This document shows, in pieces, positions 8,849-16,961 of a stretch of DNA of 64,000 nucleotides. The notes under the pieces are model-generated. The model saw only the letters and a program-made list of their open reading frames with translations. It was not told the origin of the DNA and made no database searches. The translations under genes and the position numbers were made by a program. Each line of letters begins with the position of its first letter. Positions within the stretch are counted from its first letter, which is position 1. Source of the DNA: Flagellimonas aequoris (lineage in GTDB: Bacteria; Bacteroidota; Bacteroidia; Flavobacteriales; Flavobacteriaceae); NCBI RefSeq assembly GCF_003584165.1, contig NZ_QXFJ01000030.1:124001-188000 (forward strand), in the 5' to 3' direction.

Positions 8849-9271
8849 TTATTGCTGCATTTTAAGGTAATAATCCACGGAATGTTTTCCCGACCCATAA
8901 ATAATGAAGAACAGACAGATGATAAGTGCAACGATGGCCAAAACCAAGTTGGAAACATGCATCGTACCCAGAAAATTGGTAAGGATGGCCCCAAATAAAA
9001 TTGGTAATTGGGCAATAGTGGCCCAACGGGTCAAGAGTCCGATCACTATTAAAAATCCACCCACAAAATGGGCAGGTGCAATGTAGTGCAATATGAGCAT
9101 TCCTCCTGGTAGGCCTTCAAAAGGTCTGGCCATTTCAGCCATTTCATTATAGTTGGTCATCAGTTCCGTTCCTTTTATAAAAAGGAAAATGCCAAGGGCT
9201 ATGCGGAACACATCCAAGGAATAATAGGTATGTGCGTTGGCCCATTTGTTCAGGTTTTTGACTGTCTCCAT
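8849..9271 (-). CDS. DoxX family membrane protein
   Basis: 140 residues with four predicted transmembrane helices (about residues 20-35, 60-82, 85-105 and 108-130). DoxX features are a first helix ending FIKGTEL, LHYIAPAHFVGGFLIVIGLLTRW in the second segment, and a third helix with GAILTNF. DoxX proteins are small inner-membrane proteins; some associate with quinol oxidases or thiol redox enzymes, but most are uncharacterised. The stop codon abuts that of the convergent receptor gene with no spacing. No redox partner is next to it, so no specific role is proposed. Confidence 0.85.
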   Translation of the reverse strand: METVKNLNKWANAHTYYSLDVFRIALGIFLFIKGTELMTNYNEMAEMARPFEGLPGGMLILHYIAPAHFVGGFLIVIGLLTRWATIAQLPILFGAILTNFLGTMHVSNLVLAIVALIICLFFIIYGSGKHSVDYYLKMQQ

Positions 9272-9407
9272 GGGTATTTTATTTTAGTTGTGTGATTTTA
9301 AGTTACTCATTTTAAACGAAGTGTAAAAATAAAAAACGCAAAATCCCCTAAAACATATAGGAAAAGTAGTATTTATCGTGGTTTAATAAAAAGCGGTATA
9401 CAATGGT

Positions 9408-9887
9408 TTATGCTTTGTTGAGCAGTAATTCCATCTGTATATCGCTTCGTTCATAGGGTGAGCTAGCACCGATCATTTCCACAAACCCGAGTTTCTGGTA
9501 AAGGGACAAGGCTGGGGCCAGGATTCGGTTGCTTTCCAAAAACAATTTCTTCGCTCCCATGGATTTGGCCTTTTCTATAATATGCAGTCCCAATAACTTG
9601 CCAATGCCCTTTCCCTGGGCCTTTGGCGACACCCCCATTTTGGCCAACTCAAAGTCATACTCCTTACGCTGACTGGGAATAAGCGCACAAACACCAACGA
9701 CCTCTTCTCCCATGAGGGCAACGGCAATATAGCCGCCTTTATCCAGAATGTATTCCTTGGGATGGTTCAGTGAAATATGGTCCATCTCTTCCATTTTGAA
9801 ATATTTGGTGATCCATTCTTCGTTCAACCTTCGGAAATCATCCTTGTGGGCATCGGAATAGGGTGCAATGGAAATGATGGCTGGCAT
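9408..9887 (-). CDS. GNAT family N-acetyltransferase
   Basis: 159 residues. The acetyl-CoA binding core is clear: LAKMGVSPKAQGKGIGKLLG matches motif A (V-x-P-x-x-Q/R-G-x-G-I/K-G) at about residues 83-102. The C-terminal LFLESNRILAPALSLYQKLG (motif B) is also typical. The protein is cytoplasmic and single-domain. It transfers an acetyl group from acetyl-CoA to an unknown amine. The gene is monocistronic with 136 bp separating it from the DoxX gene; nothing nearby points to a substrate. Confidence 0.88.
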   Translation of the reverse strand: MPAIISIAPYSDAHKDDFRRLNEEWITKYFKMEEMDHISLNHPKEYILDKGGYIAVALMGEEVVGVCALIPSQRKEYDFELAKMGVSPKAQGKGIGKLLGLHIIEKAKSMGAKKLFLESNRILAPALSLYQKLGFVEMIGASSPYERSDIQMELLLNKA

Positions 9888-10145
9888 GACTTTTTGATTT
9901 GTATCTGTAGTTCAAAATTAAACCGAAATTGGAGGTGATGCTCAATTTTCACATCCTGAATGTGTTAAATAATAAAATCATCGTGCGGTTCAACGAAAAA
10001 ATTGGCCTATGGCCGATAATTTACTTAATATTGCATTACATTTAGTAATAAAACTCTTACAAGTCCCAAATCTTGCTAATGAGACCAAACAACAAATATC
10101 AGCCTATCCCAAACAGGCATTTTAACCTACTTAATCCAATCGGCT

Positions 10146-11942
10146 ATGGATATAAAACTACTTCTATTTTTCAAAAAGTTACCCCACGGACGTGTTGAAA
10201 GAGCACTGTTTCCTCTAATGGTATGCTTGCTCTTGGGGTTGAACTCCAAAGCACAGGAAACCAATCCTTACGTGAGTTATGATGTTCCTTTTCAAAATTT
10301 GTTGAAATTCAACAGGTTTTTGATCAACCCTACCTTTTCTGCTGTTAGGGAAGACAAATCCTATGTGAACCTTTTCCACCGCAGTCAAAGTGCCGCATTT
10401 GATAACAACCGTCAAAATTATTTTTTGAGCTACAGCGGTAGGTTGAACGATATGGTGGGGATTGGATTTAGCCTCTACAATCAGCAGGAAGGCGTTATCT
10501 CCAACCTGGGCGTTATGGCCAACTATTCCCATGGCATTAAATTGGGCAAAGAGAGCAGCCTTACCTTCGGGGTTAACATTCCCTACTACGTGAGCAGCTA
10601 CGATCCAAGTAGGGCCGTGACTTTGGAAGAAGATCCGTTGTTGGATGATGCTACTGAAAGTTCCATCATTTCCTTTCAACCTGGATTGAACCTATCCCTA
10701 GGGAAGTTTGATTTTGGTGTGTTCGCCCAGAACTTGGTGGATTACAACATCAAGTCCGGGAAATCTTTAACGGCTTTGGACGACAAAACCTTCTCGGGAC
10801 ATATCCAATACACCTATGAATTCGAAAATGGCTACGGTATTTTTGAGGATGGCCGTTTGTTGCCACTCGCAAGGGCTCGGTTTGAAGGAAACAACGACCC
10901 CGTTTTTGGAGGGGGAATCATTTTGGACCTCCCTAAATTGGGATGGTTACAAGGAGGGTATGACCAGTTTTACGGAGCTTCCGCAGGAGCAGGTTTCAAT
11001 TTGAACAGAAGGCTTTCCTTTGGGTACAATTTTGAAAAAAACCTGAGCAACAGTATTGCCAATTTGGGGGTTACCCATGAAATATCCATTGCCTATACCT
11101 TTATTCCCAATCTTTCCAAAAACACCTTCATCGTTGATGATGAAGAGGAAAACAAAGGAAAGAAACCTATTGATGGAACCCAAGTAGCCGATACCCAGGA
11201 TAAGGATGGAAAGGATGCTCAAAAAGGAAAATTGGATGTGCAGACTACCCTTAGGCCCAATAATAAAGAAGATTTGGCATTTTGGGAAGCGCAATTGGAG
11301 GAGTTGAAGGCCCAACAAGAAGATAACTATGCTGTTATCAATGAACTTGTTTATCGCATGGATTCCTTGGAAAAGAACAGAGAGAGGGATATGGAGAAAC
11401 GATTTGAAATGGTCATGCGCATCGTGAAAAGACATACGGGCAATACAACACCCGAAATAGAGGAGAAGGCCCAAAAACTTTATTTGGCGGATAGCAAAGA
11501 CCTGGATTCCATTTATGGTGCCATTGAAAGGTCCGCAGTGGCCGATAATGCCCGAAAGGCAAAGACATTAAAATCTATCGATGTTGCCAAAAAGAATGAA
11601 GGTGGTTTCCATGGAGGCGCTTACAAGCCCATTGAAAAATACATCAACTTGGATGGAGTGGGCCAAGGACATTACATTGTGGCCAATGTATTCAAGAATG
11701 AGACCTATCTCAAAAACTTTATGGCCAAGTTAAAGGCCCAAGGTATCGAGGCGCAATATTTCAAGAATCCGGATAATGGGTTAAACTATGTGTATCTCGC
11801 AAAATATCAGGAAAATGAGGATGCCTATGCTGCCTATCAATCCAAGATGAAGGGCAAATACACGGATGAGATGTGGATCATGCATGTGGAAAATCCAAGA
11901 TATTCCAACTGGGCCGACGCCATTTTTCAGGATATCGAGTAA
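10146..11942 (+). CDS. PorP/SprF-type outer-membrane protein with coiled-coil and SPOR-like tail
   Basis: 598 residues. The N-terminus carries a cleavable signal ending GLNSKAQ. Residues about 40-320 form a PorP/SprF-type beta-barrel (FLINPTFSAVREDKSYVNLF, then repeated G-x-x-F-S-L-Y / SHGIKLG strands). A charged D/E/K-rich linker follows (about 325-365), then a likely coiled coil (about 370-415). The C-terminal ~100 residues (GHYIVANVFKNETYLKNFMA and following) look like a SPOR-type peptidoglycan-binding module. PorP/SprF proteins work with the type IX secretion and gliding machinery, typically attaching one large surface adhesin. No such adhesin is adjacent here. The SPOR-like assignment is by pattern only. 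Confidence 0.83.
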   Translation: MDIKLLLFFKKLPHGRVERALFPLMVCLLLGLNSKAQETNPYVSYDVPFQNLLKFNRFLINPTFSAVREDKSYVNLFHRSQSAAFDNNRQNYFLSYSGRLNDMVGIGFSLYNQQEGVISNLGVMANYSHGIKLGKESSLTFGVNIPYYVSSYDPSRAVTLEEDPLLDDATESSIISFQPGLNLSLGKFDFGVFAQNLVDYNIKSGKSLTALDDKTFSGHIQYTYEFENGYGIFEDGRLLPLARARFEGNNDPVFGGGIILDLPKLGWLQGGYDQFYGASAGAGFNLNRRLSFGYNFEKNLSNSIANLGVTHEISIAYTFIPNLSKNTFIVDDEEENKGKKPIDGTQVADTQDKDGKDAQKGKLDVQTTLRPNNKEDLAFWEAQLEELKAQQEDNYAVINELVYRMDSLEKNRERDMEKRFEMVMRIVKRHTGNTTPEIEEKAQKLYLADSKDLDSIYGAIERSAVADNARKAKTLKSIDVAKKNEGGFHGGAYKPIEKYINLDGVGQGHYIVANVFKNETYLKNFMAKLKAQGIEAQYFKNPDNGLNYVYLAKYQENEDAYAAYQSKMKGKYTDEMWIMHVENPRYSNWADAIFQDIE

Positions 11943-11945
11943 TCC

Positions 11946-12557
11946 TTACTGGTTTTCCCCGCTCATTTTATGGGCGATGGCCTTGCTGCCCGAATCATCC
12001 CGTTCCTCTAGTTCGGAGATGATTTTTTGGTGGTCTTCGGGTCGGGTCTGCGAGAGTTTGTAAGTGGCCTGTATATCCGAAATTTGGATTCGAAAACCTG
12101 CAACCCCTTTTACCTGTCGTAATGTTTTGGGAGACATGTTGTCTAGTGAAATAGGATTTTTGGATCCCTTTTCATATCTGTCCACCAATTGGTACATGGA
12201 AGCCATGGTTTCCTCCTCGGACAACAGTTCCAATTTCCCATACACATGCACGGCGATGTAATTCCAGGTGGGCACTTCCTCTTCTTTGTACCAGGATGAA
12301 GAAACATAAGCATGTGGGCCATTAAAAATGCACAAAACCTCATTATCCGATACTAAATATTTCGATTGTGGATTGGCCTTGGCAATATGACCGACCAAAA
12401 TATCCCTCCCTTCAGCATCTGTTTCCAATTCCAGGGGTATATGGGTACCCCAGGGTTTACCGTCCACCACATTGATCAAAACGCCAAAACTATTGTCCTT
12501 TAGGAATTTCTTGATCTCGCCAAGGTCTTTGTTCTCGTAATAGGGTGGAATGTACAT
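11946..12557 (-). CDS. PaiB-like FMN-binding protein
   Basis: 203 residues from the ATG at 12557 (MYIPPYYE), which is where PaiB-family proteins usually begin. Recognised blocks are FGVLINVVDGKPWGTHIP, GHIAKANPQ, FNGPHAYVSSSWY and VPTWNYIAVHVYG, all characteristic of the FMN-binding split-barrel PaiB family. Bacillus PaiB is described as a negative transcriptional regulator of sporulation and protease genes, but the family fold is that of flavin-binding proteins and the regulatory role is uncertain outside Bacillus. The gene converges with the PorP/SprF gene, with 3 bp between the stops. Confidence 0.88.
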   Translation of the reverse strand: MYIPPYYENKDLGEIKKFLKDNSFGVLINVVDGKPWGTHIPLELETDAEGRDILVGHIAKANPQSKYLVSDNEVLCIFNGPHAYVSSSWYKEEEVPTWNYIAVHVYGKLELLSEEETMASMYQLVDRYEKGSKNPISLDNMSPKTLRQVKGVAGFRIQISDIQATYKLSQTRPEDHQKIISELEERDDSGSKAIAHKMSGENQ

Positions 12558-12613
12558 GGTTTGTGGCAATAAACAATTAAAATACAAACCACGAAGATCG
12601 GTTAAAATTGGAC

Positions 12614-12640
12614 ATAAAAAAAGCGGGACTTAAGTCCCGC
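12614..12640 (-). terminator. Terminator of the DUF4382 gene
   Basis: The palindrome GCGGGACTTAAGTCCCGC at 12623-12640 is followed on the minus strand by a run of seven T. It lies about 25 bp after the DUF4382 stop and before the PaiB-like gene. Confidence 0.9.
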
Positions 12641-12664
12641 TGCATGTATATATTTTGGGAAGCA

Positions 12665-13564
12665 TTAATTACCTTCTTCCATTGCTTCGGCCTCTAACAC
12701 AAAATCCTGTATGGTTTTGTTGCCGGCCACGATTTCCACTTCAAGGGTATCACTGTTCACATACCCGTTCAAGGAAGAATATACTTTGTAGGTTCCAGCA
12801 TCCAATCCCATAATGGCATAAGCCCCATCAATATCGGAAGCTCCGGAAGTAATGGGCTCTTCGTCCAAATTCATTACGGAAATCTGTGCATTTTCGAGGG
12901 CAACGGGTGTTTCACCGTCCATCGTCGTAACAAGACCACTCAAAGTTCCTGCCGTTGACAAATTACAAACTTTGATCACAGGCTTGAAATTGAATCCGGT
13001 GATGCCATCCACTTTGATGGTACTTCCTTTGGCCACAAAGGAACGGCTCACATCAAAATCCAACAAGAGATCACTGCTCAATCCACCGGCAACTGTCAGT
13101 GCAGGTTTAAAGAAGACTTTTATGCCCGTTTGTGAACCACTTGGCACGGTAAGATCAAAAGTACGTCCATCAGTTAAGACCACATTTACGCCTTTAACAT
13201 ACACCCTGATCAGGTCATAGGTGCCTGCTGGGACATCCAAATCTGCCAATTCTTCGGTTACACCATTGGTGAGATCCAAAAGGTTAACAGGGACTTCTTC
13301 TTCCATTAAGGTGATGAATGGATAGCCATCTTCTTCGCTATCACCTTCCACATCTTCATTTTCGCTGTCAACTAATCTTGCATCGACCTTGAAAACGGTC
13401 ACGTTGGCTTCGGCCACCATATCAAAAGGAAAAGGGGCATCCGTAAGTTGAAGTGTCAATCTGCCCATGGTGTCGCCATTTCCACCATTGCCAGAGTCAT
13501 TGGAACATCCAACAAAAACAAGCAATACAAGGCTCAATGCAAAATAAAAGATTTTCGTTCTCAT
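12665..13564 (-). CDS. DUF4382 lipoprotein with C-terminal carboxypeptidase-like domain
   Basis: 299 residues. A lipoprotein signal with lipobox FVGC (Cys at residue 20) is followed by a Gly/Asn-rich linker. A DUF4382 domain occupies about residues 33-195 (GRLTLQLTDAPFPFDMVAEA, VPAGTYDLIRVYVKGV). A smaller carboxypeptidase-regulatory-like beta domain lies at about 205-290 (SGLVTTMDGETPVALENAQI, DIDGAYAIMGLDAGTYKVYS). Both are common in Bacteroidota surface lipoproteins; neither implies catalysis. It is transcribed alone, divergently from the TPR-kinase operon, so its promoter shares the 13.57-13.83 kb spacer with LytTR box copy B. Confidence 0.87.
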   Translation of the reverse strand: MRTKIFYFALSLVLLVFVGCSNDSGNGGNGDTMGRLTLQLTDAPFPFDMVAEANVTVFKVDARLVDSENEDVEGDSEEDGYPFITLMEEEVPVNLLDLTNGVTEELADLDVPAGTYDLIRVYVKGVNVVLTDGRTFDLTVPSGSQTGIKVFFKPALTVAGGLSSDLLLDFDVSRSFVAKGSTIKVDGITGFNFKPVIKVCNLSTAGTLSGLVTTMDGETPVALENAQISVMNLDEEPITSGASDIDGAYAIMGLDAGTYKVYSSLNGYVNSDTLEVEIVAGNKTIQDFVLEAEAMEEGN

Positions 13565-13731
13565 AAATAAGGGGTTTTATTTAATAAAATGTGTAACTAT
13601 TTACGGGTAAAATGAAGATTCTGGGCGTAGAGCACCTCTTTTTTCGATAAAATACAGGTTTTATTATGATTTTATGTGTGAATTGTAAGAAACGTCTTAG
13701 GAATGATGAAGCACTAATTTTAGCCTTTGCA

Positions 13732-13802
13732 ACAGTTCATCCTGCCAAATCAACAGTTCGGTTATTCTTTGTTTTGATTATGCTGAGTCATGTTCAATTT
13801 TG
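13732..13802 (+). promoter_or_regulatory. LytTR-type double box and promoter upstream of the TPR-kinase operon (copy B)
   Basis: This is the best-conserved copy. ACAGTTCAT (13732-13740) and ACAGTTCGG (13753-13761) are direct repeats with a 12-bp spacer, and both satisfy the LytTR half-site consensus at every position. The second box starts exactly 42 bp before CAATTTTG (13795-13802). A TTTG at 13773-13776 could serve as the -33 element. The start codon at 13833 lies 30 bp past the -7-like element. Confidence 0.8.
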
Positions 13803-13832
13803 GACCATCAAATAATCATTAAAACAACAGTC

Positions 13833-14465
13833 ATGAAAAAACTGATAACACTTTTATTACTTATTGGCGCCTCAGTTGCCCAAGTACAAGCACAGGCCAA
13901 GGATCAATACACCAAAGGGATGGAAAAGGCCTTTGAACTTTGGAAAGACCAGAAAATTGTGGAAGCTTCCAACCTTTTTGAACGCATAGCCACTGCCGAA
14001 CCCGATAATTGGATTCCGTACTATTATGCCTCCCAAGTGAACACGGTCGCTTCTTTTGGGGAAAAGGATGAAGCGAAACTGAGTAAGCAATTGGAAAAGG
14101 CTAGGGAATTCGTGGATGTGGCCAAGGCCATTTCACCGGATAATCCTGAAATTTTGGTACAGGAAGCCTTGATCAATACGGCATGGATCGCTTTTGATGG
14201 GGCCACCTATGGCATGACCATGTCCCAAAAGAATGTACAATTGTACCAAAAGGCCTTGGAACTGGACCCGAACAATCCGCGTGTGGTTTTTTCCAAAGCG
14301 GAATGGGACATGGGTGCAGCACGGTATTTTGGTAAGGATACCGCTCCATATTGCAAGGATGTGGAAAGGGCCTTGGAACTTTTTGCTACCTTTAAATCCG
14401 ATACGCCATTTTATCCTTCTTGGGGCAAGGAAAGGGCAGAGCAGGTGTTGGCAGCATGTAAATAA
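13833..14465 (+). CDS. Exported TPR-like protein, first gene of the kinase operon
   Basis: 210 residues from the ATG at 13833, which opens a signal peptide (MKKLITLLLLIGASVAQVQA). The mature protein is helical with tetratricopeptide-like repeats, for example FERIATAEPDNWIPYYYASQ and YQKALELDPNNPRVVFSKAE (about residues 45-64 and 140-160). It should be periplasmic. Its stop lies 6 bp before the histidine kinase start, so the two genes are almost certainly cotranscribed from the LytTR-type promoter at 13.73-13.80 kb. A role as a periplasmic sensor or partner of the kinase is inferred from context only. Confidence 0.83.
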   Translation: MKKLITLLLLIGASVAQVQAQAKDQYTKGMEKAFELWKDQKIVEASNLFERIATAEPDNWIPYYYASQVNTVASFGEKDEAKLSKQLEKAREFVDVAKAISPDNPEILVQEALINTAWIAFDGATYGMTMSQKNVQLYQKALELDPNNPRVVFSKAEWDMGAARYFGKDTAPYCKDVERALELFATFKSDTPFYPSWGKERAEQVLAACK

Positions 14466-14471
14466 GACGTA

Positions 14472-15800
14472 ATGAAGCTTTTTTTAAAGGAACTTATAAA
14501 GTCGTTTTTAGTGGGGATTGCCATTTTTTTGGTAGTCCTCATTATTCTTTTCCTCAACGGCTGGGATTTTACCATGCAAGAATTGTGGACGGAGTTTTGG
14601 GAGAGCATGATTTTCTCCATGATCATCTATCTCTGTAATTCAGCCTCTTTCATTTTGCTGATGCGGAAGTATGACAAGGAATTATTCACCCGCAAGTATA
14701 TTGCCTATGGTATTCTGGGAAATATTATAGCTTCTATTATTGGTATTTTCCTTTCGCGTGTGGTGTTGAAGGTCATCATGTACAACATGTCTTTTGAAGC
14801 CTTTTTCACGTCCGAAAGACCACAGTATTATGTGAATACCTTCTTTATATCCATGGTGGTTGCGCTCTTGTTCTATGCGGCCTATTTCTATAAATACTAC
14901 AAAGAAAAGCAGGTAAAGGAGCAGAAGATTATCGCAGGTTCGGCTTCGGCACGATTTGATGCCCTGAAAAACCAATTGGATCCCCATTTTCTGTTTAACA
15001 GCCTAAATGTATTGACCAGTCTGATCGAAGAGGACCCAGATCAGGCCCAAAAATTTACCACATCGTTATCCAAGGTATATCGATACGTGCTGGAACAGAA
15101 GAACAAGGACTTGGTCACGGTGGATGAAGAGCTCAACTTTGCCCGCACGTATGTCCGTTTATTGAAGATGCGTTTTGAGGACAGTATCATTTTTGATATC
15201 CCTGAGAAATGCACCCAGCCCGATGCCAAGATAGTTCCACTTTCCTTACAGCTTCTGCTCGAGAATGCAGTGAAGCATAATGTGGTCACCAGTTCAAAGC
15301 CCCTTCATATTAAAGTATTTGAGCAGGGAGGCATGTTGGTGGTAAGCAATAATCTACAGGAAAAACAGGTGGTCAAGAAAAGTAGTGGTGTAGGGTTGCA
15401 GAACATCAGACAGCGATACCAGATATTAACGGATCGTGGAGTGATCATCAACAAAACCAATTCGGATTTCAGTGTTTCGCTGCCCATGCTCACCCAAAGA
15501 TATTCGGTGGTAGAGACCCAGCAGAGCTATATTGAGGAAAAGAGATATGCCAAGGCCAAAGAGCGCGTAAAGGCCATCAGGGACTTTTATGGAAACTTGA
15601 TATCCTATTGTATCGTGATTCCCTTCTTATGGTGGATCAATTTACGGACCACGGATTTTCTTTGGGCTTTTTTCCCTACCATCGGCTGGGGGTTTGGAGT
15701 GTTGGCGCACGGTATGGAGGCCTTTGGGTATAATCCGCTGTGGGGCAAGCGTTGGCAAGAACGTAAGATTCGGGAACTCATGGAAAAGGATGATTTTTGA
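14472..15800 (+). CDS. LytS-type sensor histidine kinase with fused C-terminal 2TM domain
   Basis: 442 residues. Four transmembrane helices occupy about residues 10-145, with little periplasmic sequence. A His_kinase domain follows: ALKNQLDPHFLFNSLN carries the phosphoacceptor His172, the N-box is LLLENAVKHN, and the G-box is GVGLQNIRQRY. After the ATPase end (VSLPML) an extra ~85 residues form a 2TM module (YAKAKERVKAIRDFYGNLIS ... FFPTIGWGFGVLAHGMEAFG ... NPLWGKRWQERKIRELM). That tail closely resembles the separate 2TM protein encoded next at 16019. The partner is presumably the LytTR regulator at 17653. The fusion means the kinase core is held at the membrane at both ends. Confidence 0.93.
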   Translation: MKLFLKELIKSFLVGIAIFLVVLIILFLNGWDFTMQELWTEFWESMIFSMIIYLCNSASFILLMRKYDKELFTRKYIAYGILGNIIASIIGIFLSRVVLKVIMYNMSFEAFFTSERPQYYVNTFFISMVVALLFYAAYFYKYYKEKQVKEQKIIAGSASARFDALKNQLDPHFLFNSLNVLTSLIEEDPDQAQKFTTSLSKVYRYVLEQKNKDLVTVDEELNFARTYVRLLKMRFEDSIIFDIPEKCTQPDAKIVPLSLQLLLENAVKHNVVTSSKPLHIKVFEQGGMLVVSNNLQEKQVVKKSSGVGLQNIRQRYQILTDRGVIINKTNSDFSVSLPMLTQRYSVVETQQSYIEEKRYAKAKERVKAIRDFYGNLISYCIVIPFLWWINLRTTDFLWAFFPTIGWGFGVLAHGMEAFGYNPLWGKRWQERKIRELMEKDDF

Positions 15801-15917
15801 TTTCAACTATCAACTATTAATCATCAATCATCAATCTTTCACCTTTGACACTTCACCCTTCACCCTTCACCTTTTACCCAAAAAACCTAAACCCTTGCCC
15901 ATTATCCTTCCTCCCAT
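15801..15917. repeat. Short-period intergenic tract after the kinase gene
   Basis: No gene is visible. The tract consists of degenerate 6-8 bp repeats: CAACTATCAACTATTAATCA-type words at about 15803-15832, then CACTTCACCCTTCACCCTTC-type words at about 15849-15877. It looks like the other short-period tracts at 0.2-0.35 kb and 51.6 kb. It ends where LytTR box copy C begins. Confidence 0.6.
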
Positions 15918-15988
15918 ACAACTCATCCCCTAAAATCAACAGTTCGAGAATCTACTTTTTCATAGGTGCTGCTTTCTATCGAATTTTG
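15918..15988 (+). promoter_or_regulatory. LytTR-type double box and promoter upstream of the 2TM-regulator operon (copy C)
   Basis: Half-sites ACAACTCAT (15918-15926) and ACAGTTCGA (15939-15947) are separated by 12 bp ending AAATCA. GAATTTTG (15981-15988) begins exactly 42 bp after the start of the second box. The 2TM start codon follows 30 bp later, the same distance as in copy B. The upstream half-site is degenerate but keeps the ACA..TCAT frame of copy B. Confidence 0.75.
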
Positions 15989-16018
15989 GACTAGAGTTAA
16001 TTTCAAAATCAATCAGTT

Positions 16019-16297
16019 ATGGAAAATGTACAACAAGACAGTTATAAAAGGGCCAAAAAAAGGGTGTGCCATCTTAAGGCCTTTTACAATAGTTTGGTGG
16101 CCTATTGCATCGTGATTCCCGTGTTGGTCTACATCAACTACCACACCACCAGTTTCCCGTGGGCCATTTTTCCAACAGTGGGATGGGGGATGGGGCTTGT
16201 AAGCTTGTGGATGACCGCTAACGGCCGTAACCCGATATTTGGGAAAGACTGGGAAGAGCGAAAAATAAGGGAATTCATGAACAAGGAAGAATTTTAA
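16019..16297 (+). CDS. 2TM-domain protein 1
   Basis: 92 residues forming a single 2TM domain: an N-terminal amphipathic segment YKRAKKRVCHLKAFY, two hydrophobic helices (CIVIPVLVYI and FPTVGWGMGLVSLWM), and a basic tail NPIFGKDWEERKIREF. It is the closest relative of the tail of the upstream kinase; both share CIVIP, the TT-F-WA-FPT-GWG pattern and ERKIRE-M. It probably arose by duplication of that tail. It is the first gene after LytTR box copy C. Molecular role unknown; proteins of this family are found with LytS/LytTR systems in Bacteroidota. Confidence 0.9.
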   Translation: MENVQQDSYKRAKKRVCHLKAFYNSLVAYCIVIPVLVYINYHTTSFPWAIFPTVGWGMGLVSLWMTANGRNPIFGKDWEERKIREFMNKEEF

Positions 16298-16341
16298 CAA
16301 TCAGTATATTTAACAATTACATCCAATCAACAAACAACATC

Positions 16342-16644
16342 ATGGAAAATTCAAATAAAGAAAGTAAATACATTCGCGCCAAGGAGAGGGTGGATGAGCT
16401 TAAGAAGTTTTATGGTAACCTGACTTCCTATGTCCTTGTCATTTCCGCTTTGGCTTTGATCAACTACTACAGTAACGGCTTCGGCTACATGTGGTTCCTG
16501 TGGGCAGCCTTTGGATGGGGAATAGGACTTATTTTCCACGCCATCCGCGTCTTCGACCTTAACCCATTCTTTGGAAAACAATGGGAAAGGCGTAAGATCG
16601 AAGAATTTATGAAGGAAGAAGAAACAAACGATAAATGGAAATGA
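16342..16644 (+). CDS. 2TM-domain protein 2
   Basis: 100 residues. Same architecture as its neighbours: YIRAKERVDELKKFYGNLTS, a first helix YVLVISALALINYYS, a second helix around WAAFGWGIGLIFHAIRVF, then the conserved NPFFGKQWERRKIEEFM. A short acidic tail (EEETNDKWK) is added. The ATG at 16342 gives a start like that of gene 1 (MEN...). It lies 44 bp after 2TM-1. The next start codon is only 2 bp past its stop, indicating one transcript. Confidence 0.9.
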   Translation: MENSNKESKYIRAKERVDELKKFYGNLTSYVLVISALALINYYSNGFGYMWFLWAAFGWGIGLIFHAIRVFDLNPFFGKQWERRKIEEFMKEEETNDKWK

Positions 16645-16646
16645 TC

Positions 16647-16952
16647 ATGGAAAATTTTGACAACGACAAATACAAAAGGGCCAAGAAAAGGGTCGATGAG
16701 CTAAAAGGTTTTTACATACATATGAGCATTTATGTGGTGATCAACACCTTTATCTTGGTGAATATCTTCTTACGGACCGACAATTTCTGGCAATGGCCCC
16801 ATTTTGTAACTTTATTTGCATGGGGATTGGGATTGGCCTTCCATGGCATAAAAGTATTTGGGATCAACCCGTTCTTGGGAAAGGATTGGGAAGAACGGCA
16901 GATCCAAAAGTACATCGACAAAGACAAGAACGACACCGATAAATATCTATAA
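16647..16952 (+). CDS. 2TM-domain protein 3
   Basis: 101 residues from the ATG at 16647 (MENFDNDKYKRAKKRV), chosen because its paralogues also begin MEN-. ATGs at 16635 and 16641 are in frame and would overlap the preceding stop. The domain contains YKRAKKRVDELKGFYIHMSI, a first helix YVVINTFILVNIFL, a second helix LFAWGLGLAFHGIKVFG, and the tail NPFLGKDWEERQIQKYI. Inner-membrane location is expected, with both termini on the cytoplasmic side judging from flanking charges. Confidence 0.9.
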   Translation: MENFDNDKYKRAKKRVDELKGFYIHMSIYVVINTFILVNIFLRTDNFWQWPHFVTLFAWGLGLAFHGIKVFGINPFLGKDWEERQIQKYIDKDKNDTDKYL

Positions 16953-16961
16953 ACTCGAACT

